Source: Oscillospiraceae bacterium (lineage in GTDB: Bacteria > Bacillota > Clostridia > Oscillospirales > Oscillospiraceae). From it: a stretch of DNA of 43,188 bases. The position numbers and the translations under genes are program-made. Location of the stretch: the NCBI GenBank assembly GCA_015067835.1, contig SVLS01000019.1, forward strand, positions 1 to 43,188, written 5' to 3'. Positions 7,585 through 17,400 of the stretch are shown piece after piece; the stretch's first letter is position 1; each line of letters opens with the position of its first letter. Under the pieces are notes generated by a model. That model worked only from the letters and a program-made list of their open reading frames with translations. It had not been told where the DNA came from and ran no database searches.

Positions 7585-9870
7585 ATGCCCATTTCTTTCC
7601 AGGAAAAAAGTAAGGTTTTCACCATCCATACAGAAAACAGCACCTATGCCTTTATGATTGAACGGCTGGGTCTTGTTACCCACCTTTACTATGGAGAGCG
7701 CATCTATGATGAAAGCGACCTGTCTTACTTGACCAATGCCGCTGCCGTGGGCAGACCGGCTCTGTATCCTGAGATCACTTACCCTGAATTTGAGGCCGGT
7801 GACGCAAAATACTGCCCCCATGCCCGGCTGCAGGAATATTCCGGCTTTGGCAACGGCGACTACCGAACCACCAGCCTGCAGGGACGCTTTGCTGACGGCA
7901 GTCAGACCATCGACCTGCGGTACCACAGCCACAAAATTGTAGAAGGTGCCGCCTCTCTGCCGGGGCTTCCCTGTGTCTATGCCAACGAGGGTGAAAAAGC
8001 CCATACCCTTGTGCTGACCCTGAAGGATGCAGCGCAGGAGCTGTACGCAGAGCTGTATTATACCGTGATCGACGGTCACGATGAGCTGATGCGCTCCGCC
8101 CGGATTGTCAACAAAACCGGTGCGCCCTTTATGATTGACAGCGCCCTTTCCGCTATCGTGGACATTCGCAAAAAGGATTTTGATGTGATTACCTTCTATG
8201 GCCGGCAGGACAGTGAGCGGTTTGTGGACCGTTCCCCCATTCGCCACGGAAAAATCTCCTGCGAAAGCACCGCCGGTCTGACCAGCCATTTCTCCAACAA
8301 TTCGCTGATCCTCTGCGAGCATACCGCCACCGAGGACAGCGGCGAGTGCTACGGCGCTGTTTTGGTTTACAGCGGAAATTACACTGTCAGTGCCGAATTG
8401 GATCACGCAGAGCGTGTGCGTCTGGCATTGGGCATCAATCCTGCCGGCTTCTGCTGGAAGCTGGAGGACGGCGAAGCCTTCGACACGCCCCAGGCCATCC
8501 TCTCTTACTCCAACAAGGGCTTGGGACAGCTGTCCAGAGGCTTCCACAATTTGATTCGCTACAACATCTGCCGCGGCAAATGGAAGGATGCACGCCGTCC
8601 CGTTCTCATCAACAGCTGGGAAGCCGCTGTGTTTGATTTTGACGAGGATAAGCTGGTGGAAATTGCCCGGGGTGCCAAGGAATTCGGCGTAGAGCTCCTG
8701 GTGATGGACGACGGTTGGTTTGGCAACCGCACCTGGGACGATTCCAGCGTTGGTGACTGGACTCCCAACAAGAACAAGCTGCCCGGCGGCATTACCGGTC
8801 TTTGCAAGCGCATCAACGACTTGGGAATGGATTTGGGCATCTGGTTTGAACCGGAGACCATTTCTGAAAACAGCGACCTGTACCGGGCACATCCGGATTA
8901 CAGCGTTCAGGTTCCCGGCAGAGCCCCCACCCGTGGCAGATGGGAGCTTCTTCTGGATATGACCCGGAAGGAAGTGCGGGATAATATCTACAATCAGGTT
9001 GCAAAGGTGCTGACGGACAGCCCCATCGCCTATGTGAAGTGGGATATGAACCGTTACATTACGGACGCTTACTCTCTGGCGTTGGCATCGGATCAGCAGG
9101 GTGAATTCTACCACCGCTATGTTCTGGGTGTTTACGAATTTATGGAACGCCTGCATCAGAACTTCCCCCATGTCCTGTTGGAAAATTGCAGCAGCGGCGG
9201 CGGCAGATACGATGTGGGTATGATGTACTACTCCCCCCAAATCTGGTGCAGCGACAACACCTGCCCCACCCACAGAATGAAGATTCAGTACGGTTCTTCC
9301 CTGATTTATCCCGTCTCTACTATGGGTTCCCATGTGGCCTTCAGCCCCAACATCAACACCTTCCACGATGCGTCGGTGCTGACCCGTTCTATTTCCGCCA
9401 TGGCCGGCACCTTCGGCTTCGAGCTTGACCCGGCCCACGAATCGGAGCAAAGTAAAAAGGAAATGCTGCTTGCCACGAACCTGTACAAAAAGCATTATTT
9501 CACCATCAACCACGGTGACTATTACCGGCTTGTTTCTCCCTATGAGCAGGCAGTTCCTACCAGCCGCATCAGCGCCTGGCAGTTTGTGTCGAAGAATCAG
9601 GAAAGCGCTCTGTTTAGTCTGGTGCAGCTGGACAATGTCAACGACAGCGCTGACTTTTTCGTCAAGCTCAAGGGTCTTGACAGCCGCAAAACCTACAAGC
9701 TCCACCGGTATTTCGACAGTCGCAACGGCAAGGAGCAAGGCTTCACCACTTATCTGGACGAAGCCGAGTTGGGTATCTTCAGTGGCGAGGTTCTGATGAA
9801 GGCCGGCCTGCATTTGCAGCTTCTGCGGGGCGACAATATGTCTACCCTTATTGAGCTGGAAGCCCTGTAA
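7585..9870 (+). CDS. alpha-galactosidase, GH36 family
   Basis: A 761-aa enzyme that hydrolyses terminal alpha-1,6-galactose from melibiose, raffinose-family oligosaccharides or galactomannans. An N-terminal beta-sandwich (about 1-330) precedes a TIM barrel with WEAAVFDF, VMDDGWFGNR and KLPGGI motifs. The nucleophile D487 lies in YVKWDMNR and the acid/base D557 in WCSDNT. Their 70-residue spacing matches that of characterised GH36 enzymes (D478/D548 in the Geobacillus AgaA, from memory). There is no signal peptide, so it acts on imported sugars. The ATG is preceded by AAGGAGG. A terminator follows. Sugar transporters are not in the window. Confidence 0.95.
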   Translation: MPISFQEKSKVFTIHTENSTYAFMIERLGLVTHLYYGERIYDESDLSYLTNAAAVGRPALYPEITYPEFEAGDAKYCPHARLQEYSGFGNGDYRTTSLQGRFADGSQTIDLRYHSHKIVEGAASLPGLPCVYANEGEKAHTLVLTLKDAAQELYAELYYTVIDGHDELMRSARIVNKTGAPFMIDSALSAIVDIRKKDFDVITFYGRQDSERFVDRSPIRHGKISCESTAGLTSHFSNNSLILCEHTATEDSGECYGAVLVYSGNYTVSAELDHAERVRLALGINPAGFCWKLEDGEAFDTPQAILSYSNKGLGQLSRGFHNLIRYNICRGKWKDARRPVLINSWEAAVFDFDEDKLVEIARGAKEFGVELLVMDDGWFGNRTWDDSSVGDWTPNKNKLPGGITGLCKRINDLGMDLGIWFEPETISENSDLYRAHPDYSVQVPGRAPTRGRWELLLDMTRKEVRDNIYNQVAKVLTDSPIAYVKWDMNRYITDAYSLALASDQQGEFYHRYVLGVYEFMERLHQNFPHVLLENCSSGGGRYDVGMMYYSPQIWCSDNTCPTHRMKIQYGSSLIYPVSTMGSHVAFSPNINTFHDASVLTRSISAMAGTFGFELDPAHESEQSKKEMLLATNLYKKHYFTINHGDYYRLVSPYEQAVPTSRISAWQFVSKNQESALFSLVQLDNVNDSADFFVKLKGLDSRKTYKLHRYFDSRNGKEQGFTTYLDEAELGIFSGEVLMKAGLHLQLLRGDNMSTLIELEAL

Positions 9871-9889
9871 GGAATGTCATATAGCAAAA

Positions 9890-9926
9890 GCCCGGTTCGG
9901 CGCAAAGCCGAACCGGGCAATTATTT
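9890..9926. terminator. bidirectional intrinsic terminator
   Basis: A perfect 12-bp GC-rich stem (9890-9901 with 9907-9918, GCCCGGTTCGGC arm, GCAAA loop) flanked by TTTT on both strands. It separates the convergent galactosidase and MgtC-like genes. Confidence 0.9.
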
Positions 9927-9933
9927 TGTACTT

Positions 9934-10623
9934 TTACAGCTCTTCTACGTATGTAATGCCTTTGATTTTCCGGATTTCCTCAATCAAATCCTCATGCTTG
10001 CTTCGCTTGGGCGACTTCAGTGTGGCAATCATTCCCCGGGTATCGTTTTCCGACTGGGTTTCCTGCTCCATCTGAATGCCGTTGATCTCCAAATTCATCT
10101 CCCGGATACAGCGGATAAAGTAGCCAACATGGGTCTCCTTTTCCATTTCAATGTATAGCTCAATCACCTTTGTCTTGCTGTGCATCCGGTCATCCCAGCG
10201 CTGCAGCAGGGTCAGCACCGCAAAAATAGCGATGCCTGCTACCAATGCAGCCTCGTAAAAACCAACACCCAGCGCCAGACCAACACCGGCAGCAGACCAA
10301 AGTCCTGCGGCAGTCGTCAAGCCCTTGATTTGGTTGTAGCGTGTGACAATAATGGTACCGGCACCCAGGAAACCGATGCCGCTGACAACCTGCGCACCCA
10401 AACGGGTGGGGTCGCCGGCGGGATTCCCCGCTGCCAAAGAAGCCTGGTAGATATACTGATTGGTTAACATAATCAGGCAAGCGCCTACGCACACCAGCAT
10501 ATAGGTACGCATACCAGCTGGGCGGTTTTTCATACCGCGCTCCAAACCGATGGCACCGCCGCAAATGACAGCCGCCAAAATCCGAAGTACGACCGCGAGA
10601 TAGGTCACTTCACGCAATTCCAT
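9934..10623 (-). CDS. MgtC/SapB family membrane protein
   Basis: A 229-aa protein with an N-terminal membrane domain of about four helices and a cytosolic C-terminal ACT-like domain. Diagnostic MgtC/SapB signatures are present: CGGAIGLERGMKNRPAGMRTY near residue 18, VVSGIGFLGAGTI, and QIKGLTTAAGLWSAAGVGLALG. The family is linked to magnesium limitation, membrane potential and acid adaptation; the exact activity is unresolved. The ATG at 10623 is preferred over an upstream TTG because GGAGG sits upstream of it. It has a textbook promoter at 10669-10697 and a terminator at its end. No M-box-like leader is visible in the roughly 40-nt untranslated region. Confidence 0.92.
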   Translation of the reverse strand: MELREVTYLAVVLRILAAVICGGAIGLERGMKNRPAGMRTYMLVCVGACLIMLTNQYIYQASLAAGNPAGDPTRLGAQVVSGIGFLGAGTIIVTRYNQIKGLTTAAGLWSAAGVGLALGVGFYEAALVAGIAIFAVLTLLQRWDDRMHSKTKVIELYIEMEKETHVGYFIRCIREMNLEINGIQMEQETQSENDTRGMIATLKSPKRSKHEDLIEEIRKIKGITYVEEL

Positions 10624-10668
10624 CGCATATCCTCCATCTAACAAACTCTCCCCAAAAGGGATTGATAT

Positions 10669-10697
10669 ATTATAGCAGAGGTATAGGGAATTGGCAA
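10669..10697 (-). promoter_or_regulatory. sigma-A-type promoter of the MgtC-like gene
   Basis: On the minus strand TTGCCA (10697-10692), 17 bases and a perfect TATAAT (10674-10669). Confidence 0.85.
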
Positions 10698-10748
10698 TGG
10701 GCGTTTTGGTACATTTTTGCCTCTAAAAACTGTTAAATATCACCAATT

Positions 10749-11774
10749 TTAGTCTTCTGCTCCAAATACATAGCTGGTTTGGCTGTGGTATCGCTCCCCG
10801 GCGCGGGTAATCGGCTGCGGCCACTGAGGTTTATTGACCGCATCCGGATAAAACTGGGTCTCCAGACACACGCCGCAGCGGACTGCATAAGCAACGCCAT
10901 CCTTGCCATTTTTCTCCTGGGTAAAGTTGGCGGAATAGACCTGAACGCCGGGGCAATCGGTGGAAACCGCCATTGTCCGCCCGGATGTGGGATCCTTCAA
11001 AATGGCGCAGGGATTGGCAAACACTTCAAAATTGTGGTCGTAGCCGCCCTGTAAAAGAAGAGGTTCTTCCTGCGCCTGCAAATCCCGGCCAATGGCCTTG
11101 GGGGTTCTGAAGTCCATACAGGTGCCGTTTACCAACCGTTTTTCTCCGGTGGGGATGCTTTGCGCATCCGCGACGGTGTAAAAACGTGCCGGCATGGTCA
11201 GCAGCTGTTTCATTGCCAACTCTTGCTTTTCGTGGCCGGCCAGGTTGAAATAGCTGTGGTTGGTCATATTAAATACCGTATCCCGGTCACTGATGCCATC
11301 GTAACTAATGCGCAGGGTGTTGCCCTGCTCCAGCGCGTAGGTAACCCGTATCTGGGCATCGCCGGGAAATCCCTGGTCGCCGTGAGGACTATCGAGAGAA
11401 AAGGTTATGGCATCTTCTTCCTGATGGCTCACTTCCCAAATCCGGTTTTTGAAAAAGTCCTTGCCGCTGTGGAGGTTATTCTCTCCGTCGTTGGCATCCA
11501 TTTGATATTCCACTCCGTTGAGTTGGAATTTTCCCTTTCCGATGCGGTTGGCATTGCGTCCCACGGTGGCACCAAAAAAGGTGCCGCTGGCGCAATAATC
11601 CTCCGGTCGGTCAAAGCCCAGAACCACATCGGCGCAGATGCCGTTTCTGTCCGGCACAAAGAGCTTCACCAGTGTTGCGCCCAAATCCGACACAACCGCT
11701 GTGAGCTTGCCGCTGTTAATGGTATAAAGATAGGTCTTTCTGCCATCCGGCAGAGTTCCAAATAATTTTTTCAT
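10749..11774 (-). CDS. galM: galactose mutarotase (aldose 1-epimerase)
   Basis: A 341-aa cytosolic enzyme that interconverts alpha and beta anomers of galactose/glucose at the entrance of the Leloir pathway. The catalytic and substrate residues are in place: H102 (NLHSG), H173 (TNHSYFNL), D246 (GGYDHNF) and E305 (CLETQFYPDAVN), matching the H96/H170/D243/E304 set of the Lactococcus enzyme in order and spacing. An AGGAG-type site precedes the ATG. It lies near, but on the opposite strand from, the alpha-galactosidase, so the two are functionally related though separately transcribed. Its promoter is at 11847-11875. No clear terminator is seen in the 125 bases between its stop and the mgtC-like gene. 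Confidence 0.95.
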   Translation of the reverse strand: MKKLFGTLPDGRKTYLYTINSGKLTAVVSDLGATLVKLFVPDRNGICADVVLGFDRPEDYCASGTFFGATVGRNANRIGKGKFQLNGVEYQMDANDGENNLHSGKDFFKNRIWEVSHQEEDAITFSLDSPHGDQGFPGDAQIRVTYALEQGNTLRISYDGISDRDTVFNMTNHSYFNLAGHEKQELAMKQLLTMPARFYTVADAQSIPTGEKRLVNGTCMDFRTPKAIGRDLQAQEEPLLLQGGYDHNFEVFANPCAILKDPTSGRTMAVSTDCPGVQVYSANFTQEKNGKDGVAYAVRCGVCLETQFYPDAVNKPQWPQPITRAGERYHSQTSYVFGAED

Positions 11775-11846
11775 AGGCGCTTCTCCTTTTCAAATGCAGG
11801 AATTCTTCCCGTCAGTAAAACGAGCCGCTTTTATTTTCTCCCAAAA

Positions 11847-11875
11847 ATCATACCATATTTACAGCACTTTGGCAA
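11847..11875 (-). promoter_or_regulatory. sigma-A-type promoter of galM
   Basis: On the minus strand TTGCCA (11875-11870), 17 bases and TATGAT (11852-11847). A TTGACA further upstream has no matching -10 at a usable distance. Confidence 0.7.
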
Positions 11876-11977
11876 ATATTTCCGATGTGTCAAAATGAAT
11901 GATTTTTTCTCTGAGAAAGCCTTATAATTCTACAAAAAGCCCCGGTTTTCAAGGCTGTGCGCCATCCACGTATGTAC

Positions 11978-12007
11978 AAAGGGCCGGGCAGAAGGCCCGA
12001 CCCTTTT
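11978..12007 (-). terminator. terminator at the end of the surface operon
   Basis: On the minus strand AAAGGGTCGGGC pairs with GCCCGGCCCTTT (one G-U pair, 5-nt loop), directly after the stop codon of the last operon gene. The U-run is short, so efficiency is uncertain, but the G-U pair (C-A on the plus strand) shows it is built for the minus strand. Confidence 0.65.
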
Positions 12008-12009
12008 CT

Positions 12010-13725
12010 TTATTCATCGTCGTCATCCAAACTGGGTATATAGCCCCTTTGAAGCTTGCGCTTATTGAGCATATACATCACCGCGCCAATGGCCACCATG
12101 GTCACCACCAACGCGCCCACAACGATCCAGGTCATTTGACCCATATCGATGCCCATTGCGGTGGGCTGGCCGGTAATGGTGTAGAAGCGGCCGTCCATAC
12201 CTGCCAAAGCAGTCTCCGGGTCGATGCCGTACTCCTCATAAAGTGACGGCGGCACCCGAACCTCCTCCTTGGAAACCTTTTGCACATTCAATGCCAGCAA
12301 ATAGTTTCCGGCGGCTGTTCCCGCCAGAGAGAAGGCGGCTTTGCCTGCATCGTCTACAATCACGCTTTGAATCAGGTTGAGGCTTTGGTTTTCCTCTACC
12401 CGGTACAGCGATGCCACATCCCGTGCCGCATCACTTCCCACGGGCACAAGCACCGTGGCATTCCAGTTGGTCTGGCCCAGAGTCAGCAGATAGCTGTCCG
12501 CATCGCCCAGCGTTTCTTTTTGTCCATCGGTAGGTGTACAGGGCGTGATGCTGACAGAAACATTCTGCTGCTGTTGCAGCCCTTCCTGGGTTTGATGCTC
12601 CATATTGATCTGCCAGTTGCTGCTTTCGTTGGTGTGGATGTTTACAGTCACATCCTTTCCTGCCAGACCCTGCAGGGCTTCGCCGTTGACCTGCGCATCT
12701 GACTGCACCTCAATATTCACCGTGGGTGTTTTATCCTCGGTGTTTTTCAGTACCTCTTCAATCTGCTCCACGACCTCCTGCCAGCCTTCGTTATTGCTGA
12801 CAGTGGCGTTGATCTGGGTGTCCACAGGGGGGATGTTTCCCTCCTCGTCCATCTCATAATAGGTATCGGTGATAATCACCGTGGAATTTTCCGTTTCCTG
12901 ATAGGTAACCTCCCGGTTCGGCTGGTCATCACCCAGGGTAACGGGCTTTTCCAGCTCTGCTACAATTTGCTCCTTCACCTTGGTGCTGCCGTTAAAATGT
13001 ACAGCATCCAGCTTCGGACACTCCGACAGCGCATTATCCTGAACTTCTTCCACACTTTGGGGCAGGTAAACCACTGTCAGTGACAGGCATCCATAAAAGA
13101 ACCAGTAGGGCAGCACCGTAATGGGTGCGTGAATACGCACATAGGCAAGGCGATAACAGTAGCCAAACACCATTTGTCCCAGCTTTGTGGTCGCAGCCGG
13201 AATGGTCACGCCGCCCAGCGCCTCACAGCGATAAAACGCCCGCTCTTTCAATTCCTTCAGGCTCTCCGGCAGCTGCACTGCGCTCAAAACCGTACAGCCC
13301 TCAAAGGCGCTGACACCAATGGACTGCACCCCTGTTCCCAAGCGGATTTGTGCCATTTGGGGACATTGATGGAAGGCATAATCACCGATTTTTGTAACCG
13401 TATCCGGCAGAGTCACCGCTTCCAAATTGGCGCAGTTGTAAAAAGCAGAGTTGCCAATGGTGGTCACGCCGCTCTGCACCTGCACGCAATTGATTTTTTC
13501 ACGCATTTCATACCAAGGCGGCAAATCCCATTGGTTATAGTTGTCCATCGCTCCATTGCCGCTGATGGTCAGCTTGCCGTTTGTCAGCGTCCATTGCAGA
13601 TTTTCGCCGCAGGAGCCGCTGTTCTTCGCCGCCAGTGCCACCGGTATCGATGTCATCAACAGCAACAGCGCCAGAAGCATTGCCGCTACCCGGTGGATAT
13701 TTCGTTTCATTCTCATAGGGTTCAC
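12010..13725 (-). CDS. BspA-type leucine-rich-repeat surface protein with C-terminal membrane anchor
   Basis: A 571-aa exported protein. A signal peptide (about 1-32, ...IPVALAA) is followed by a short N-terminal module (LTISGNGAMDNY) and about seven BspA/LRR_5 repeats, residues 80-265, each with an IGxxAFxxCxxLxxVxLPxS pattern. A Thr/Asn-rich beta region follows, then a transmembrane helix near 528-550 and the short tail NKRKLQRGYIPSLDDDDE. BspA repeats usually mediate binding to host or bacterial surfaces. The start is a GTG at 13725 with GGAGG seven bases upstream; the next ATG would be too far away. It is the last gene of the surface operon, 19 bases after the Lgt-like gene. Anchoring is by membrane helix, not by a sortase motif. 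Confidence 0.85.
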   Translation of the reverse strand: MNPMRMKRNIHRVAAMLLALLLLMTSIPVALAAKNSGSCGENLQWTLTNGKLTISGNGAMDNYNQWDLPPWYEMREKINCVQVQSGVTTIGNSAFYNCANLEAVTLPDTVTKIGDYAFHQCPQMAQIRLGTGVQSIGVSAFEGCTVLSAVQLPESLKELKERAFYRCEALGGVTIPAATTKLGQMVFGYCYRLAYVRIHAPITVLPYWFFYGCLSLTVVYLPQSVEEVQDNALSECPKLDAVHFNGSTKVKEQIVAELEKPVTLGDDQPNREVTYQETENSTVIITDTYYEMDEEGNIPPVDTQINATVSNNEGWQEVVEQIEEVLKNTEDKTPTVNIEVQSDAQVNGEALQGLAGKDVTVNIHTNESSNWQINMEHQTQEGLQQQQNVSVSITPCTPTDGQKETLGDADSYLLTLGQTNWNATVLVPVGSDAARDVASLYRVEENQSLNLIQSVIVDDAGKAAFSLAGTAAGNYLLALNVQKVSKEEVRVPPSLYEEYGIDPETALAGMDGRFYTITGQPTAMGIDMGQMTWIVVGALVVTMVAIGAVMYMLNKRKLQRGYIPSLDDDDE

Positions 13726-13744
13726 GGGAACGCCTCCATCATAC

Positions 13745-14410
13745 TTATTCGCTCAAATCAGGTGTTGCAGCTGCCATTTTGTAATGCCGCCGCAGCAAGT
13801 AAATGCCGATGGCCACCGAGCAAACAGACCAGAACGCACCTGCCGGCAAGCCGCACAGGAAATGCTCCTGATTGTCCCGGAAATAATTCAGCACAAACCG
13901 CGTGCAGCCATACAGAATCATATACCAGCTGAAAATCGTACCGCGCAGCTTTTTCTGGGTGGACAATATCAGCAGCACCACACACAGCACCCCGGCATTG
14001 GCCATTTCTGCCAGCTGGCTGGGGAATCGGGTAACATTACCCAGCGCATCCGCCGAAAGGACACGCCCGGCACAGCAGCCGTAGGTCAAACACTGAATCT
14101 TCATCACCACCAGCATCATACATTCCGCCGGCGCACACAGATCCAGCACCACATCCTTGGGCTGCTTGGTGTACTTACACAAAAAATGGAAGGCCACCGG
14201 CGTGAAAAATACCGCGCCGTAAAAGGAAATGGTTCCAAAGCTACCCAGCTCCACAAAGCTCATCAGTTTTGTGCCCATTGTTCCCACCAATGTAAGTACA
14301 ACGGTCAAAATCAGGGTTTTCCAGATAGGAAAACGATACCAGATGCTTTGCAGACACAGCGGAATGACCATTGCGGCCATACCAATTAAAATGTAGGTTA
14401 CAACATTCAT
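13745..14410 (-). CDS. Lgt-like membrane protein (prolipoprotein diacylglyceryl transferase superfamily, divergent)
   Basis: A 221-aa protein with about six or seven membrane helices. The layout resembles Lgt, which transfers diacylglycerol to lipobox cysteines. SFYGAVFF corresponds to the first conserved loop, KIQCLTYGCCAGRV to the GRxGNFxNGE loop in its Cys-rich variant, FPSQLAEM to the P-T-Q-L-Y-E box, and RFVLNYFRDN to the C-terminal R-x5-R motif. It is shorter than canonical Lgt (about 260-290 aa), and the canonical Asn/Glu of the central loop are replaced. It could therefore be a specialised lipid transferase or a non-lipoprotein enzyme of the superfamily. It has a good GGAGG site just after a 10-bp hairpin and is embedded in the surface operon. 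Confidence 0.6.
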   Translation of the reverse strand: MNVVTYILIGMAAMVIPLCLQSIWYRFPIWKTLILTVVLTLVGTMGTKLMSFVELGSFGTISFYGAVFFTPVAFHFLCKYTKQPKDVVLDLCAPAECMMLVVMKIQCLTYGCCAGRVLSADALGNVTRFPSQLAEMANAGVLCVVLLILSTQKKLRGTIFSWYMILYGCTRFVLNYFRDNQEHFLCGLPAGAFWSVCSVAIGIYLLRRHYKMAAATPDLSE

Positions 14411-14423
14411 TGTTTTTCTCCTC

Positions 14424-14447
14424 CGGCAGCCCCAAAGGGGGCTGCCG
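14424..14447 (-). promoter_or_regulatory. intercistronic hairpin before the Lgt-like gene
   Basis: A perfect 10-bp stem (CGGCAGCCCC/GGGGCTGCCG with a 4-nt loop) lies between the 1489-aa protein gene and the Lgt-like gene, directly abutting the latter's GGAGGAG ribosome-binding site. There is no U-tract, so it looks like a 3'-stability or partial attenuation element rather than a terminator. Confidence 0.6.
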
Positions 14448-14458
14448 TCTGTTGTAAA

Positions 14459-17400
14459 TTAGTACGGACTGTAAATGGTGATGTCCGGTACATCTACCGT
14501 AAAGGTTCCGTCAAAGCCATCCACGGTCAGCGTCAGAGTTGTTGCCGTGACCGTGCCCACAGGCGTCTTTTCATCCGTAGCGGCGCTCTTGCTCTTGTAA
14601 TAACCAATCCACCGCTTGGATGCACCGTTTGCCTCCCAGTAGAAGCCCGTCGTCTCGCCACTGTTTCCGGAAGCCGAATACATCTTGCCGGCATTGAACG
14701 GGCCGAAGGTCAGCGTTGCGCTCTTTGCACTGCCAAAGCCGGACATTGTAATGGTAACAGTCGGCTGAGAGGAGTAATTGACGTATGTGTCGCCACACAG
14801 ACCGTTACTGGTAGATGCGGAGTAATAAACCTCTGCCCGTGTGGCTGTAAAGCTGGAAGTAACCGATTTCAGGGTTGTTCCGCTCTGGCAGGCATTATGC
14901 GTATTCTGGGGAGAAATTGCCGTGATGGCCACACTGGGTGCAACGGAATAGACATGTACCGAGTAGCGCATATCCTCTCTGGGCAAATCGATGGTGGTGG
15001 TTTCTCCCAGAACCGTCAATTCTGCCTTGGACAGACGGTACTGACCGGCCACCTTGGCCTTCGCCGGCGTTGCGGTAGTCAAATTACCGTTTGCATCCGC
15101 TGTCAGAGTAACCGTCAGCGGCACTACTGTGCCGTCGAAGGTAAATCCGCCGTGCGTTAAGGGTGTACCTGCTACAAGCTGGAATTCCAGATACATCTTA
15201 CTGCCTGCAAGCAGCTGCTTGATTTCCGCGTTTGTATAGTTGGGTGTCAGACCCGCCGTGGGATAGAAATCGTAGCTCTGCATAAACGCGCCGGTAACAT
15301 TTTCGCCGGTCTTACCGAAGGTCACATCGTCGCCGTAGCTGATGTTTATCTTGGTTACCACGGTAACCGCAACAGGCTTGTCGTTTTCCACCTCAATGAT
15401 ATACTTACTTGCGTCATTCTCGCCAGAATAGAAGGTTCCGGAGCGGTCATACACATTCCAGGAGCGCAGGGACTGCAGCGTCCAGCTGCCTTCCTTGGTG
15501 ATGGGGAATCGCCAGGTTGTAATCTGAACGCCATCCACCGTTTGGCTGGTGCCTTCCTGACCAACGGCAGTGAAGGTGGTCGCACCATTGGTAAAGATTG
15601 CCTCTATATTCGCACCGGCGGAATTGGCAATTTCAAAGTCCACGTTCGCCGCGCTGTCACCGGAAAGGGCAAATACCACATCTTCGGGGAAGGTGACGCT
15701 TTCAAAGCTGGGCGGGTCGGGAGAAATGGCTGTAATGGATGGTGCGCTGCTTGCACGGTTGATGGTGTTATCGCCTACCGTAATGTAGCTGAAGTTGTAC
15801 GCACCGGCAGAGCCCAGACGGAATTTGCCCACATAGCGTCCCTTGGCAGCATCCCAGGTCATATCGGAGTCCAAGCCTCCGCTGGTGCCGATGGCACCGC
15901 GCTTGCCGTAATAGATTTTAACATCTTCCAGGCTCTTCAGCTCTGTGTCCGTATCATCGATGATGATGGCCTCCACATTCAGCTCTTCCAGTCCCTGGAA
16001 AATAAAGTTCAGGCTCTTGCCGAAGTTTGCGCCGGTTCTGTTCACCCAAACACGGGTGGTGATTCCCAGACGCACCTCCAGCGTGTGCTGCATTGCGGCG
16101 TCAATTTCCTCATAAGCGCCGTCAAGCACCAGGTACTGCAGCGTATAAATGCCGGATTCTGCGAAGGTGGCCGTACCGGTATAGACGGACTGCGTCACAT
16201 TTTTGGTGAAGTTCACTGTTACGCTGCCGCCGTCTTCATTCATAAACCGTCCCTGAACAGAGCCGGGAAGCTTTTCATCGCTGGCAAAGGTCACCGTAAC
16301 GCCGGCTGTTGCGCTGGTCTGCGCCGACAAAATGTAGGTTTCATCGCAGGAAAGGCTGCTGACGGTAAAGCCGGCCACCGTTACAACAATGGGTTCTTCC
16401 AGCTCATATTCCACGCCGTCCAGACGAACTGTACGCAGAATGTATCTGCCGGGCAGCTTGAAGTCATATCCGCCAGTCCAGCCACCTGTCACAGGCGTCA
16501 GCTCCTGGGTCTGCATCCGGGAGCCCTGGGTGCTGTTGATTGCACGCTGGAAGATAACCTCCACCTTGCCAGGCTCCATACCCTCTACCCTGACACTCAG
16601 GTTACCCACCAGACTGGGGTCTGTATCATAGCTGAACTCTGTCCGGTCGATGGTAGCGGAAATGCTCACTTCCTTATCAGCCAGCGCTTCGTCCTCGATG
16701 CTGTTCAGCGGCACTGTTGTGCCAAACTGCAGGTTCAGCGTACCCTGAATATCCGCTGTGGACAGAACCTGTTCATTGGTCAGGGTGCTGCCGTCCAGAT
16801 ACAGAATCGCAGTAACGCGGGTTGCCTCATTCTGGTTCAGCTGCATAATACCCTGACGGACTTCCGTACGGCCGTCGTCGTGGGTGTAGGTATAGGAATA
16901 ATCGGACTCCGCAATGACCAGCGGAACGGTATACTTACCGTTAACCACGTAGGCATGCTCCGTATCCATAGATGCCAGAGCCAGCTTCCGGTTGCTGCCG
17001 TCAATGAAAACCACCTTAATGTGCTTCAGCAGCTCCAGACTCTTGGCACCGGCTTCCGGCGTATCTGCGTAATAGATGTAGCAGCTGCCGTTACCCTGCG
17101 TGGTGCTCTTGTCCGTCAGCAGGGGGTTGTCATCCCAAACGCGGTTTTCGCCCTCAAAGTTGGTGACGACTTCCCGAACATCATATTTTCTGTTGGGGGT
17201 TGTGCCTGCTGGAATCTCCACCGCTTCATTGGTGTGATAGTTGCGCCAAACAGTTGCTCCGTTTTCTGTGGCGGCGTAAAGATCCACCTTGTAGGGTATT
17301 TCTTCCGTCGAGCCGTCGGGATTCTGAACCGTTTCCATCAAAGTGGCAGTATACAGTTCTACCGTTTCACCGCCTACCGTACCCACAGCAGGAACACGCT

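Noticed and set aside
7534..9813. Long open frame antisense to the alpha-galactosidase gene (about 759 codons)
   Set aside because: The GH36 catalytic motifs on the other strand are intact and the antisense product resembles nothing.
10630..10749. Hairpin terminator of galM in the 10645-10748 gap
   Set aside because: Only a TTTTT...AAAAA pairing was found, too weak to call.
11978..12007. Terminator for a plus-strand gene
   Set aside because: There is no plus-strand gene near, and the stem is fully paired only on the minus strand (C-A becomes G-U).
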